Positions 26,287 to 35,073 of a DNA stretch of 64,000 nt are shown piece by piece (the stretch's first letter is position 1; every line of letters starts with the position of its first letter). Both the position numbers and the translations under genes were made by a program. The notes under the pieces are model-generated. The model did no database searches. It was not told the DNA's origin and was given only the letters and a program-made list of their open reading frames with translations. Source of the DNA: SIG603 sp964370775 (GTDB lineage: Bacteria; Bacillota; Clostridia; Oscillospirales; Acutalibacteraceae); NCBI GenBank assembly GCA_964370775.1, contig CAYJKT010000017.1, positions 1 through 64,000 on the forward strand, given 5' to 3'.

Positions 26287-28290
26287 ATGAGAATTGCATT
26301 AGCGGGTAACCCTAATAGTGGTAAAACCACACTGTACAATGCACTTACAGGTAGAGCTGAAAAAGTTGGTAACTGGGCGGGTGTTACTGTTGAGAAAAAG
26401 GAAAGCCCTTTAAAAAGCAGTTATAACCAAAACGGTGCCGGCACCATGTTAATCGACTTACCGGGTGCGTATTCAATGTCACCTTTTACATCAGAGGAAA
26501 GCATTACAAGCACTTATGTAAAAAAAGAAAACCCTGAGGTAATCATTAACATAGTCGACTCTATTAATTTAAGCAGAAGCTTATTTTTTACAACACAATT
26601 GTTAGAGCTTGGCATTCCTGTTGTTGTGGCTTTAAATAAAAGTGATTTAAGCGACAAAAAAGATATTTCTATAGACACTTCTAAACTTTCTGAAAAGCTT
26701 GGTTGTCCAGTAGTTAGAACTTCATCTGTTTCTTCTGACAATGGCTTGCAAGAGCTAATTAACGCGGCTGTTTCTGCTGTTAATACTACTCAAACTGCTC
26801 CATATACACATGGAGATATTGATTTAAGCGATAAAAAAGCTGTTGAGACAGCTGATAAAAAAAGATATTCTTTTGTTGACGGTATTGTAAAATCTGTTGA
26901 AAAAAGAAAAACTGCTACTAGCGAGAAAACTTTCCAAGATAAAATTGACGCTATTGTAGCAAACAAAATTATCGGTATCCCTATTTTTGCCGTTATAATG
27001 TTCTTAGTTTTCTCAATTTCTCAAACTTATGTTGGAACATGGATAGCAGACTTCTTAGTAGGTCACATAGAGACTTTCCAAGGTTATGTAGGAGAAGTTT
27101 TACTAGCTGATGCTGATCCTCTACTAACAGCTTTATTAGCTGATGGTATTATCGGTGGTGTTGGTGCTGTTGTTGGCTTCTTACCACTTGTTATGGTAAT
27201 GTACTTCCTAATCGCTTTGCTAGAAGACTGTGGCTACATGGCTCGTGTTGCTGTTGTTATGGACTGGCTATTCAAAAAAGTTGGTTTATCAGGCAAATCT
27301 ATAATCCCAATGGTTATCGGTACAGGCTGTGCTATCCCTGGTGTTATGGCTAGTAGATCAATCAGAAATGTTCGCGAAAAAAGAACAATCGCTATGCTAA
27401 CTCCATTTATGCCTTGTGGTGCTAAACTACCTGTTATCGCATTGTTTTCAGGTGCATTCTTTGCAGGCAACGGCATGATATCTTTTGCAATGTACGTTAT
27501 AGGTATTCTGTTAATAGTAGTTTCTGCTCTATTAGTTATGGCAGTTACTGGCCATAAAAGCAGAAAATCTTTCTTTATCATTGAACTTCCTGAATATAAA
27601 GTTCCTAGCATATTAAAAGCTACAATGTCTATGTTAGAGAGAGCAAAATCTTTCATCATAAAAGCAGGTACTGTTATTCTTTTATGTAACGCAGCAGTTC
27701 AAATCATGCAAACTTTCAACTGGCAATTCCAAGTGGTAGAAGAAGGTATGGAAAACACTTCTATCCTAGCTTCTATCGCTAGCCCATTTGCTTTATTATT
27801 ATTACCATTAGGTTTTGGAACATGGCAACTTGCAGCAGCAGCAATCACAGGCTTTATTGCTAAAGAGAACGTTGTTGGAACACTTGCAGTTGTATTTAGC
27901 ATTACAAACTTTATCGATACAGAGGCTTTAGAGCTAGTATCTGGTGGTAGTGAAGTTGCAGCTACAATGGGAATTACTTCTGTTGCAGCTCTTGCATACT
28001 TAATGTTCAACCTATACACACCTCCTTGCTTTGCAGCTATCGGTGCGATGAACTCTGAAATGCAAAGTGCAAAATGGTTATGGGGTGGAATTGGCTTACA
28101 ATTCGGCATGGCTTACTTAATTGCATTTACCGTATACCAAGGTGGAACACTTATCACAACAGGTGCTGTAGGCACAGCTTTTGTTCCTGGTTTAATAGCT
28201 TTCTTAGCAATTATTGCTATATTTGTTTTCTTAGTAATCAAAGGAAAATCAAAAATCCAAGAATACAAAATCAGCCGTTCAGCTGTATAA
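26287..28290 (+). CDS. feoB: Ferrous iron transporter B
   Basis: The 667-residue inner-membrane Fe(II) transporter has an N-terminal G-protein domain (P-loop GNPNSGKTT, DLPGAYSMSPFT switch region, G4 NKSD) and a polytopic membrane domain with two Gate regions (EDCGYMARVAVVMD and FMPCGAKLPV). Length is typical of the shorter Bacillota FeoB. It sits between feoA and the small cysteine-rich partner gene, so it supplies iron under anoxic conditions. Confidence 0.97.
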   Translation: MRIALAGNPNSGKTTLYNALTGRAEKVGNWAGVTVEKKESPLKSSYNQNGAGTMLIDLPGAYSMSPFTSEESITSTYVKKENPEVIINIVDSINLSRSLFFTTQLLELGIPVVVALNKSDLSDKKDISIDTSKLSEKLGCPVVRTSSVSSDNGLQELINAAVSAVNTTQTAPYTHGDIDLSDKKAVETADKKRYSFVDGIVKSVEKRKTATSEKTFQDKIDAIVANKIIGIPIFAVIMFLVFSISQTYVGTWIADFLVGHIETFQGYVGEVLLADADPLLTALLADGIIGGVGAVVGFLPLVMVMYFLIALLEDCGYMARVAVVMDWLFKKVGLSGKSIIPMVIGTGCAIPGVMASRSIRNVREKRTIAMLTPFMPCGAKLPVIALFSGAFFAGNGMISFAMYVIGILLIVVSALLVMAVTGHKSRKSFFIIELPEYKVPSILKATMSMLERAKSFIIKAGTVILLCNAAVQIMQTFNWQFQVVEEGMENTSILASIASPFALLLLPLGFGTWQLAAAAITGFIAKENVVGTLAVVFSITNFIDTEALELVSGGSEVAATMGITSVAALAYLMFNLYTPPCFAAIGAMNSEMQSAKWLWGGIGLQFGMAYLIAFTVYQGGTLITTGAVGTAFVPGLIAFLAIIAIFVFLVIKGKSKIQEYKISRSAV

Positions 28291-28310
28291 TTTAATTGAG
28301 GTGAAACATT

Positions 28311-28556
28311 ATGACACTTACTGACATCATTTTACTTATAGTAATTGCTGCTATATTGATTATTCCTTCTATATATATTTATAGAAAGAAAAAAAGTGGC
28401 GCACATTGTATAGGTTGCCCAGACGCTGGTACGTGTAACAAATGTGATTCTCATACCGAACCTAAACCAGAAGAACACTCTTCTTGTGGTTGTAATGCTG
28501 GCTGTGGTGGTTGTGGTGGCGATTGTCACTCAAACACTGACAATACAAACAAATAA
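28311..28556 (+). CDS. FeoB-associated Cys-rich membrane protein
   Basis: The 81-residue protein has one N-terminal transmembrane helix (about 5-23), then YRKKK and a cysteine-rich tail with CIGCPDAGTCNKC, CGCNAGCGGCGGDC. This is the pattern of small FeoB-associated membrane proteins that may hand iron to or from the transporter. GAGGTG precedes the ATG, 20 bases after feoB. Confidence 0.9.
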   Translation: MTLTDIILLIVIAAILIIPSIYIYRKKKSGAHCIGCPDAGTCNKCDSHTEPKPEEHSSCGCNAGCGGCGGDCHSNTDNTNK

Positions 28557-28557
28557 G

Positions 28558-28604
28558 AAAATCCCTCAAAAGCTTACTTAGGTTTGCTCTTGAGGGATTT
28601 TTAT
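28558..28604 (+). terminator. Intrinsic terminator of the feo operon
   Basis: AAATCCCTCAA-AAGC pairs with GCT-CTTGAGGGATTT, then TTTATT. Confidence 0.88.
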
Positions 28605-28638
28605 TATAATTTGAAGTGTATCTTACTATTTTTTAATA

Positions 28639-28681
28639 AATCTCAATTGGCAGTTATTTTCGTTCTACCAATTGGGATTTC
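28639..28681 (-). terminator. Probable terminator of the lasso-like locus
   Basis: AATC-CAATTGG arms pair across a 17-base loop; it lies 8 bases past the cyclase stop on the minus strand, with T-rich sequence after it. Confidence 0.5.
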
Positions 28682-28688
28682 GATTTAT

Positions 28689-30611
28689 TTATAAATTATT
28701 TATTAAATATCTCATAACAGAAGAATTGCATGCCAGTTGCATTAAGGCTGAATTACCCTTTGCATCATTTGTTTTTGCTACCTCCAAAAGCTCATTAACA
28801 TATTCTTTGTTAACGTATTTTGTAACTTTTTCGTCAAAAAACATCGCTTCATAAGAGGCTATAACCTCAGGTAACTTTGCTCTTAATCTATTTACCCAGT
28901 CTGCACTTTGTATACCAAATGTCATGCCGTTTTTGGCAATACTATCAGGCAAAATATCACCAAAAGATTTATTGATTAAACGACGTGTCGTAAATTCTTT
29001 TGTGTCTTTTTCAAATCTTGCAAATCGCTCTATTGGTTGTGCAAAACAAAGTTCACACACCCTTTTATCTCTTGTAATATCACGAACAAATATTCCACCC
29101 ATTAGCCCCAGTTTTGTTTCAAAAGCACCTAACAAAACAAGATTTTGTGCATCCATCATCTCTTTGCGTTGCTTTAGGTATTCAAAATCATGACGCGCAC
29201 CCTCATAATGACCTCGTTCAATCATTTTTTGAGGAATATTGTATGTTTTTGAAAGTTCTTTATTTGTAATAATTTGGTTAAGAACATCTTCTCTGAAATT
29301 TCTTTTAACTGGTCTAGGAAATGTATTTTTAAGCCAAGCTTTTATTGAATCTTTTCTTGAATACTTATATTTTATTCCTTGATAAGACAATGCACGCAAT
29401 GCATTAATAGGATTTTTTTTACCATAAGCCATTGTCGTTGCATAGTGCAATACTGTTCCGAAGGATATAGTACAGTTTCCTAGTGAACCATTTAATAAAA
29501 CTGTACTACCGTCTTCGCCTGCTTGTTTATATAAATTATAAACCCATGTCATATTGATAGCTGCTTTAAACGGAAATTCGACATAAGTCAACGCTTCATC
29601 TAAAAAAGTAAGTGCATTGTTTCCATCGCCAGAAAAAAAAGTCGGTACTATATTTTTATGAATATCGCAAATTTCTTTTACTACATTTGATTCATCAACA
29701 TGAAATAGAGAATTGTTTTTACCTTGATATTCACTGCTAGGAACAGAGGTATAACTGTAAAGGGATTTGCCTTGTTTGTTTAACTGATTAGCAACTGTAG
29801 CTCCTATCGCTGCTGAGTCCATACCACTACTTAATAGTATTGCTGTTTTTTCTACATCGTCGGTCACTTCATTGGCTGCTTTATCAAAAATATTTCTTAA
29901 TTCTGTAGATACTTCTTCATCAGATCTTTTGTCAGAATTCGTAAATTCAGGCTCCCAAAAAGTTATACTCTCCTGTGAATTTAATGAAAAAACTAGCATT
30001 TGTGCTGTTGATAATAGCTTTACCCCTTTAATAGGCGCATTATGAATATCTTGCATTTGTGATAACATTTCCGTAGATAAATATTCAGAAATCCACACAT
30101 CATCAATAGCTAGTTTCTCTGGAACTGCTGTTGTAATACAGTCTAAGCTTGTAGAAAAATAAATTCTGTTACCAGATTTATAATAATACAACACACGGTT
30201 TGCAGCGTAGTCTGATGACAATACTAGTTTATTGTTTATTTTATCGTATACAGCAAAAGAGTACGCACCTCTGACATGGTCATGAATTTTCATTCCCCAT
30301 TTTTTATATGCCAAATAAAAGAGTTCTCCGTCTGGGACAGATGATGATACTCCTAGTTCATTTGCAATCTCAATGCGATTATCAAGCATTCCGTCTACAG
30401 TAAACAATATGTCAGTATCCGTTACTGGAAGTTTTTCATTAACAGAATTATTTCGAACATACTGAATACCACAGCCAAAAAACACATTTTTTTCCTGTGC
30501 AAATTCAAACCTATTTATTTTATATTTTTTAAGCGAATTCAACATCGCATAATTCACATTACTGTCAATCTCATTATTATCAAGATCAACTACACCCCAA
30601 ATAGCAGACAT
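28689..30611 (-). CDS. Asparagine-synthetase-like protein, probable lasso-type macrolactam synthetase
   Basis: The 640-residue protein has an N-terminal glutaminase-like domain (about 1-190) and a C-terminal ATP-pyrophosphatase domain with the PP-loop SSGMDS at 261-266. The protein begins MSAIWGVVDL: the Cys2 that every glutamine-dependent AsnB needs is Ser, so it should not hydrolyse glutamine. Lasso-peptide cyclases show the same loss and adenylate an Asp/Glu side chain to close a macrolactam ring. The gene follows a small precursor-like gene by 80 bases, with a hairpin between them. AAGGAG precedes the ATG. A diverged asparagine synthase using ammonia is the alternative. Confidence 0.8.
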   Translation of the reverse strand: MSAIWGVVDLDNNEIDSNVNYAMLNSLKKYKINRFEFAQEKNVFFGCGIQYVRNNSVNEKLPVTDTDILFTVDGMLDNRIEIANELGVSSSVPDGELFYLAYKKWGMKIHDHVRGAYSFAVYDKINNKLVLSSDYAANRVLYYYKSGNRIYFSTSLDCITTAVPEKLAIDDVWISEYLSTEMLSQMQDIHNAPIKGVKLLSTAQMLVFSLNSQESITFWEPEFTNSDKRSDEEVSTELRNIFDKAANEVTDDVEKTAILLSSGMDSAAIGATVANQLNKQGKSLYSYTSVPSSEYQGKNNSLFHVDESNVVKEICDIHKNIVPTFFSGDGNNALTFLDEALTYVEFPFKAAINMTWVYNLYKQAGEDGSTVLLNGSLGNCTISFGTVLHYATTMAYGKKNPINALRALSYQGIKYKYSRKDSIKAWLKNTFPRPVKRNFREDVLNQIITNKELSKTYNIPQKMIERGHYEGARHDFEYLKQRKEMMDAQNLVLLGAFETKLGLMGGIFVRDITRDKRVCELCFAQPIERFARFEKDTKEFTTRRLINKSFGDILPDSIAKNGMTFGIQSADWVNRLRAKLPEVIASYEAMFFDEKVTKYVNKEYVNELLEVAKTNDAKGNSALMQLACNSSVMRYLINNL

Positions 30612-30641
30612 ATTATCTCCTTATATATAAATATAGCACAA

Positions 30642-30671
30642 AGAGGCACTATAGTTAAATAATGCCCCTCT
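30642..30671 (-). terminator. Attenuator-like hairpin between precursor and cyclase
   Basis: On the minus strand AGAGGGGCA pairs with TGCCTCT across a 14-base loop, with one bulged G, followed by TTGTGC. Such hairpins often keep precursor mRNA above enzyme mRNA in peptide operons. Confidence 0.5.
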
Positions 30672-30691
30672 ACTATTAAATGTAAATTTAA

Positions 30692-30841
30692 TTAGCTGCA
30701 CATAACGCCTTGTTGCTCTGGTGTGCTACCAGGTCCGTTCCAAGAACCTTGGTTTAAAGAATCTTGGCAATGTTTCTCTGTGCCGTAAGCTGTGTCAGCG
30801 ATTGATAGTTGATCTAATGTAGGTGTGTTCCATGTTTTCAT
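30692..30841 (-). CDS. Putative lasso/RiPP-like precursor peptide
   Basis: The start is ATG 30841, with CAGGAGA upstream; the in-frame codons before it are not supported. The 49-residue peptide starts MKTWNTPTLDQLSIADTAYG. W4-x-x-P7-x-L9 fits the YxxPxL recognition motif of Bacillota lasso leaders, and Thr17, ten residues after the Pro, fits the conserved Thr near the cleavage site. The tail carries Cys25 and Cys48. If the core starts at Gly20, Asp27 is position 8; if it starts at Tyr19, Asp27 is position 9. Both are standard lasso ring sizes. No B1/B2 protein or exporter is near. Confidence 0.65.
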   Translation of the reverse strand: MKTWNTPTLDQLSIADTAYGTEKHCQDSLNQGSWNGPGSTPEQQGVMCS

Positions 30842-30895
30842 ATTAATTTTCTCCTGTTTCAAGTAATTTATTATTTGTTTTTTTGCTATGTACAT

Positions 30896-30924
30896 ATATT
30901 AACACATATCCTCTCAAATGTCAA
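30896..30924 (-). promoter_or_regulatory. Promoter of the precursor peptide gene
   Basis: On the minus strand TTGACA (30924-30919), a 17-base spacer and TAATAT (30901-30896). Confidence 0.8.
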
Positions 30925-31043
30925 CACTTTTATTTGTAATTTGTGAATTTTATTTCTAAAGTATGAATGTTTTATCCGGATTATGAATATTTTACAGAGT
31001 CAGCAACAAATAAGTTGTAATATTGAACCAAACATAGTGTTTT

Positions 31044-31556
31044 TTAACATATCTCTTTTTCATATCCGTATTCATACAATAACACACCTGTGTGCACGTT
31101 GTCTTCAAACACACCGTCTACTCTGTCGTAACCATATTTTAAGTACGTATCTATCGCAGCCGTGTTAGAATCCACCACAAAAAGTCTTAAATATTTAGCC
31201 CCTTTTTCGATAGCTATTTTTTCAGCAAATTCCAGTGTTGTTTTTGCAAGACCCTGCCTTTTATATTTAACATTTATTCCGAAACGGTCTAGGTATAGCA
31301 CTTTAACCTCTTTGTCTGCCCATTCGACAAAATCCTCGCCTATATTGCTGTTGTTAAGTGCAAAGCCTGCTATAATCTCGTTCGTATCATTTCTTATAAT
31401 ATATAAAACTTCGTTCTCTATATCGCTTTCAAAAACTGTATTCGGATATACTTCATTCCATATTGTTATGCCAATCTCGTGCATATCCTTAACAATTTCT
31501 GTATACATTTTTTGTATCTCTTTTAAGTCGCTTATCGTAGCTAACGTTACTTTCAT
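31044..31556 (-). CDS. GNAT-family N-acetyltransferase
   Basis: The 170-residue protein has the GNAT acetyl-CoA loop in FGINVKYKRQGLAKTTLEFAEK (R-Q-G-L-A) and the C-terminal AAIDTYLKYGYDRV strand-helix typical of the family. AAAAGGAG precedes the ATG. It lies between the lasso-like locus and the diguanylate cyclase gene on the same strand, but the 200-base gap holding the precursor's own promoter argues against one operon. An acetyltransferase acting on the peptide is conceivable but unsupported. Confidence 0.82.
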   Translation of the reverse strand: MKVTLATISDLKEIQKMYTEIVKDMHEIGITIWNEVYPNTVFESDIENEVLYIIRNDTNEIIAGFALNNSNIGEDFVEWADKEVKVLYLDRFGINVKYKRQGLAKTTLEFAEKIAIEKGAKYLRLFVVDSNTAAIDTYLKYGYDRVDGVFEDNVHTGVLLYEYGYEKEIC

Positions 31557-31578
31557 GTCGGTCTCCTTTTATGTAAAA

Positions 31579-31605
31579 ATGGACGGATATAACTCCGTCC
31601 AAAAT
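31579..31605 (-). terminator. Intrinsic terminator after the GGDEF gene
   Basis: GGACGGA-gttata-TCCGTCC on the minus strand forms a perfect 7-bp stem, followed by ATTTTTA. Confidence 0.8.
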
Positions 31606-33819
31606 TTAATCTTCTATAATATTAATAGAATTGTCTAGTATATCAGTAATATCTGCACAGGTAAACATATATGAATCAGAATCATTAAAGTTGCCGATAT
31701 ATGCAGCTGAAATTTTAGCAGTGAAATTTAAGAATTGGTTACGGAGATACATACTTCTTGACTCACTGTTCATCAAACAAAACTTACAAGGTGACTTTTT
31801 GTTCATGTAGGTTTCGTAACATAACTTCCCTAGGTTAGAAGTACCTGTCTTTTGCTCTAAATTGCTGTTCTCATACAAAATTTTATAGCTATCTTTTTCA
31901 ACAACATATACATAGCTATCTACATTATTCATAACCTTACTTAAATAATTCAGCCTGTTGCTATTTTCTTCATAATGACGTTGTTTAACCAAGAAAACAG
32001 ATATTAAGTTACATAACACACACAAATCTTCAATCTCAATGTCAGTAGGAATTCTATAACCTTTGCATTCGTCAAAACCTATAAAGCCAATCAAATTGCC
32101 GTTTTCCATTATTCCGAATTGGAACATAGATTTAATACCTTGTGGTTCAAGTATTGCTCTCTCGTTATCTGGTAAATTATAGATTGACTTTAACAAGAAC
32201 ATTCCGTTTTCCATAAAATGTTTATTAGCTGTGCTAACGTCTGCAATGTCAACCTTTTGTAGGTTATGGATTTCTGGGTTTATTCCTTCTTCGCACCATT
32301 CATAAGTGTTGCTTGTATATAATCCATCTTTAGTGGTTTCAAATATATATCCTCTAGAAAAATTAAAGTCTTGAGCAATTAATTGTAATACAGATTGTAT
32401 AGCATTTGTAGAATTATTATTGCTATAAAGCAATTTAAAGAAATACTCTAATCTATGCTCTCTAAAATTCTTTTGCTTATTTATGTCACTATCTACTTGA
32501 GTTCTTGTAGACACATAATCAGCTTTTAGCTCTGTGTTATACACAACATGAGTATTTTTACCCATAGATTTAGCAGTGTATAGAGCTGTATCTGAATTTT
32601 TATAAAGCTCTTTAAATGTAGTACCGTGTCTAGGATAAAGTGCAATACCAACACTTGCAGAAATCGTAACTGATTCGCCACCTTCGTTAAAAGTACGATT
32701 AAAGCTTTTGCATATTTGCTTTGCTTTTTTATACACAACGTCAAGCGTAGAATAGTTCTCTACAAACACATAGAACTCGTCTCCACCAAGTCTGCCTATA
32801 ATATCAACTTTTCTGAAAATACTTGTCAATTTTTCAGCTAATTGAGTCAGTACAATATCTCCAAACAAGTGGCCTATTCTGTCATTAACGCTCTTAAAAT
32901 TATCTACATCAATAATAATAAACGCATGTTGGTCTTTATTTGGATTGCTTTTTGAAAGATATTCATTCGTTTTGGTTTCGATAGCACCTTTATTGTATAT
33001 ATTAGTTAAGCTATCTCGCTCCATTTTATTTGTAAGCATTACAATTTCATTTTGTTGCTTTGTAATGTCGTTTAATCTACCTAACAGTCTTTTTGGAGTT
33101 CCGTCTTCATTAACGATAATTTGGTAAAATAACTTATATGTTCTAACTTTATTATCGTGGGATTCTAAGGTAACTTCTTTTTGTGTTAATGAAGTTTTTG
33201 TTATGCTGTTTGGAACAAACTCTCTATATAATTCTTTATCTGAAATAATATTGTTTTTAACCAAAAATTCAGGGTAGCCATAGCTTACCTCACAAACCCC
33301 GTAAACTCTAGAAAAGTTAGATGAAAATCTCAGTCTTTGTGTTTCGTAATCAAAGTAAAAATGACTTTCATCTGTAATGTTATTTATAATTGTGTTGAAC
33401 TCTTGTTCTTCTTTTATTCTAGCCATTACATTTTCTTTTTCACTTAGCTCAGTTAATACTAAATAGATACTCTCTGTGCCAGATTTATCTGTAAAAAAGT
33501 TAAAAAACGCATTAACGCTAATAAACTTACCGCTTTTATGCCTTATCTTAAAGTTGTTATCTAATAAATCGGTACTGCTTTCTTTCATTATTTTCAGCAA
33601 TTCTTTGTTATTGTCAGTTTCGTTTTCTAACAATAAAATATCCGATATATTATTTGAGAATAATTTTAGCAATTCTTCCCTTGTATAGCCAGTTAGCTCC
33701 ATAAAAGTATCATTCGCTTCACTAATCACGTAGTTATCTTTATATACTAATGTAGCTACTGCTTCATTTTCGCTTACTTTATGTGCACCACATAACTGAG
33801 ATATCAATTTATTTGCCAC
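31606..33819 (-). CDS. PAS-GGDEF-GAF-PAS diguanylate cyclase
   Basis: The start is GTG 33819, with AAGGAGG about nine bases upstream; the in-frame start at 33846 lies before this site. The 737-residue cytoplasmic protein has N-terminal PAS domains (ANDTFMELTGYTREELL near residue 35, and a second near 150-265), a GGDEF domain near 280-445 with intact GRLGGDEF and the inhibitory RxxD site (RKVD) five residues before it, a GAF-like domain near 460-600, and a terminal PAS-like part with the cysteine motif CYETYMNKKSPCKFC. It should make cyclic di-GMP. The GGDEF domain in mid-protein is unusual. Confidence 0.9.
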   Translation of the reverse strand: MANKLISQLCGAHKVSENEAVATLVYKDNYVISEANDTFMELTGYTREELLKLFSNNISDILLLENETDNNKELLKIMKESSTDLLDNNFKIRHKSGKFISVNAFFNFFTDKSGTESIYLVLTELSEKENVMARIKEEQEFNTIINNITDESHFYFDYETQRLRFSSNFSRVYGVCEVSYGYPEFLVKNNIISDKELYREFVPNSITKTSLTQKEVTLESHDNKVRTYKLFYQIIVNEDGTPKRLLGRLNDITKQQNEIVMLTNKMERDSLTNIYNKGAIETKTNEYLSKSNPNKDQHAFIIIDVDNFKSVNDRIGHLFGDIVLTQLAEKLTSIFRKVDIIGRLGGDEFYVFVENYSTLDVVYKKAKQICKSFNRTFNEGGESVTISASVGIALYPRHGTTFKELYKNSDTALYTAKSMGKNTHVVYNTELKADYVSTRTQVDSDINKQKNFREHRLEYFFKLLYSNNNSTNAIQSVLQLIAQDFNFSRGYIFETTKDGLYTSNTYEWCEEGINPEIHNLQKVDIADVSTANKHFMENGMFLLKSIYNLPDNERAILEPQGIKSMFQFGIMENGNLIGFIGFDECKGYRIPTDIEIEDLCVLCNLISVFLVKQRHYEENSNRLNYLSKVMNNVDSYVYVVEKDSYKILYENSNLEQKTGTSNLGKLCYETYMNKKSPCKFCLMNSESRSMYLRNQFLNFTAKISAAYIGNFNDSDSYMFTCADITDILDNSINIIED

Positions 33820-33846
33820 AATATTATCCTCCTTATTTTTTAGCAT

Positions 33847-34273
33847 TATTAATAAAATATTAAATAAAGTAAATTATATTCTATATTTTATCACTAAACG
33901 GTTATTTTTTCAATCTTTATTTTATTTTATTACATAATTTGATTAATATTCACTATCAAACCATGCAAAACTATTCTAAAAATTAACTAATCTTCTAATG
34001 AAGTAACAAATTTCATTATACTATAAAACTCTTTTACATGTCAATTATTTTGTTAAATCATAAACTAATGAATTTTATACACATTTACGTTAACGTCATC
34101 TTCTGTTAAAATGCACAAAATTTTTTCCACTTTACTGTAAAAACAGAAAATTAATATAGAATACTTTACTTTTTATTTACAAACAGGTATAATTAATATA
34201 ACGTTTAATTTAATAAAGTATACTTAAAAATGTATATAATCAATCTTTGTTATAGAATTATAAAGGAAATAAA
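33847..34273. other. AT-rich divergent promoter region
   Basis: 427 bases without a gene between the minus-strand GGDEF gene and the plus-strand macrodomain gene. The only clear signal is TTTACT (34164-34169), a 17-base spacer and TATAAT (34187-34192) toward the macrodomain gene. No RNA gene or repeat was recognised. Confidence 0.5.
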
Positions 34274-35056
34274 ATGACTACAGAACAGCAACAGCTATAT
34301 TTAATTAAGCACTTGTTATCTGAAAATCCAAGGTATAGTAATATAGACATCCCTACCGACAAAGACGATAGGAGAAATTTGTTGCGTTCTCTTTTAAATG
34401 TTAGACCAGCTGAACCTATCAGCGATGAATTTCTTCATGTTCAAGATGAATACCTTCAAAAATTAATTGCTAAAAACGGAATAGTAGACAGCGAAGCTTT
34501 TACGCCTGCTAAACTTAACGACAAAATATATCTGTGGCAAGGGGACATCACAAAACTTAAGGTAGACGCTATTGTGAACGCTGCTAACAGTGCAATGCTT
34601 GGTTGTTTTCAGCCGTGCCATAACTGCATAGACAACATTATCCACACACTCTCAGGTGTTCAGTTAAGGCTAGCTTGTAACGATATTATGGATAATCAAG
34701 GACATTCAGAGCCAACTGGATGTGCTAAAATAACTTCTGCATATAATTTACCAAGCAAATATATTTTGCACACAGTAGGGCCGATAATCACAGGCGAACT
34801 TACAGATAACGATAAAGATTTGCTTGCAAATTGTTATACTTCCTGTTTGACACTAGCAGAGCAAAACGGAGTGAGTTCAGTTGCTTTTTGTTGCATATCC
34901 ACAGGTGTGTTTATGTTCCCTCAAGATGAAGCTGCTAAGATAGCAGTTAAAACTGTAGAAAAGTTCCTAAAAGATAGTAAAGTAGTTAAAAAAGTTATCT
35001 TTAATGTGTTTTTAGATAGCGATAAAAATATATACGAAAAATTGCTTAATAGCTAA
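34274..35056 (+). CDS. Zinc-type macrodomain protein (probable protein-ADP-ribose hydrolase)
   Basis: The 260-residue protein has an N-terminal helical extension (about 1-85), then a macrodomain with GDITKLKVDAIVNAANSAMLG (ADP-ribose site), ISTGVFMFPQDEAA (phosphate loop) and the insert CFQPCHNCIDNIIHTLSG, whose Cys/His residues fit the zinc site of the SirTM-linked macrodomains that remove ADP-ribose from proteins. Those usually sit beside a SirTM sirtuin and a GcvH-like protein; neither is here. Instead an FAD oxidoreductase follows 17 bases later, then sulfatases. AAAGGAA precedes the ATG. Confidence 0.87.
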   Translation: MTTEQQQLYLIKHLLSENPRYSNIDIPTDKDDRRNLLRSLLNVRPAEPISDEFLHVQDEYLQKLIAKNGIVDSEAFTPAKLNDKIYLWQGDITKLKVDAIVNAANSAMLGCFQPCHNCIDNIIHTLSGVQLRLACNDIMDNQGHSEPTGCAKITSAYNLPSKYILHTVGPIITGELTDNDKDLLANCYTSCLTLAEQNGVSSVAFCCISTGVFMFPQDEAAKIAVKTVEKFLKDSKVVKKVIFNVFLDSDKNIYEKLLNS

Positions 35057-35073
35057 TTTAAGGAGATGTAAAA

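Noticed and set aside
28689..30611. Ordinary glutamine-dependent asparagine synthetase
   Set aside because: The catalytic Cys2 is replaced by Ser and a lasso-type precursor-like gene lies directly upstream, so it is not a standard AsnB.
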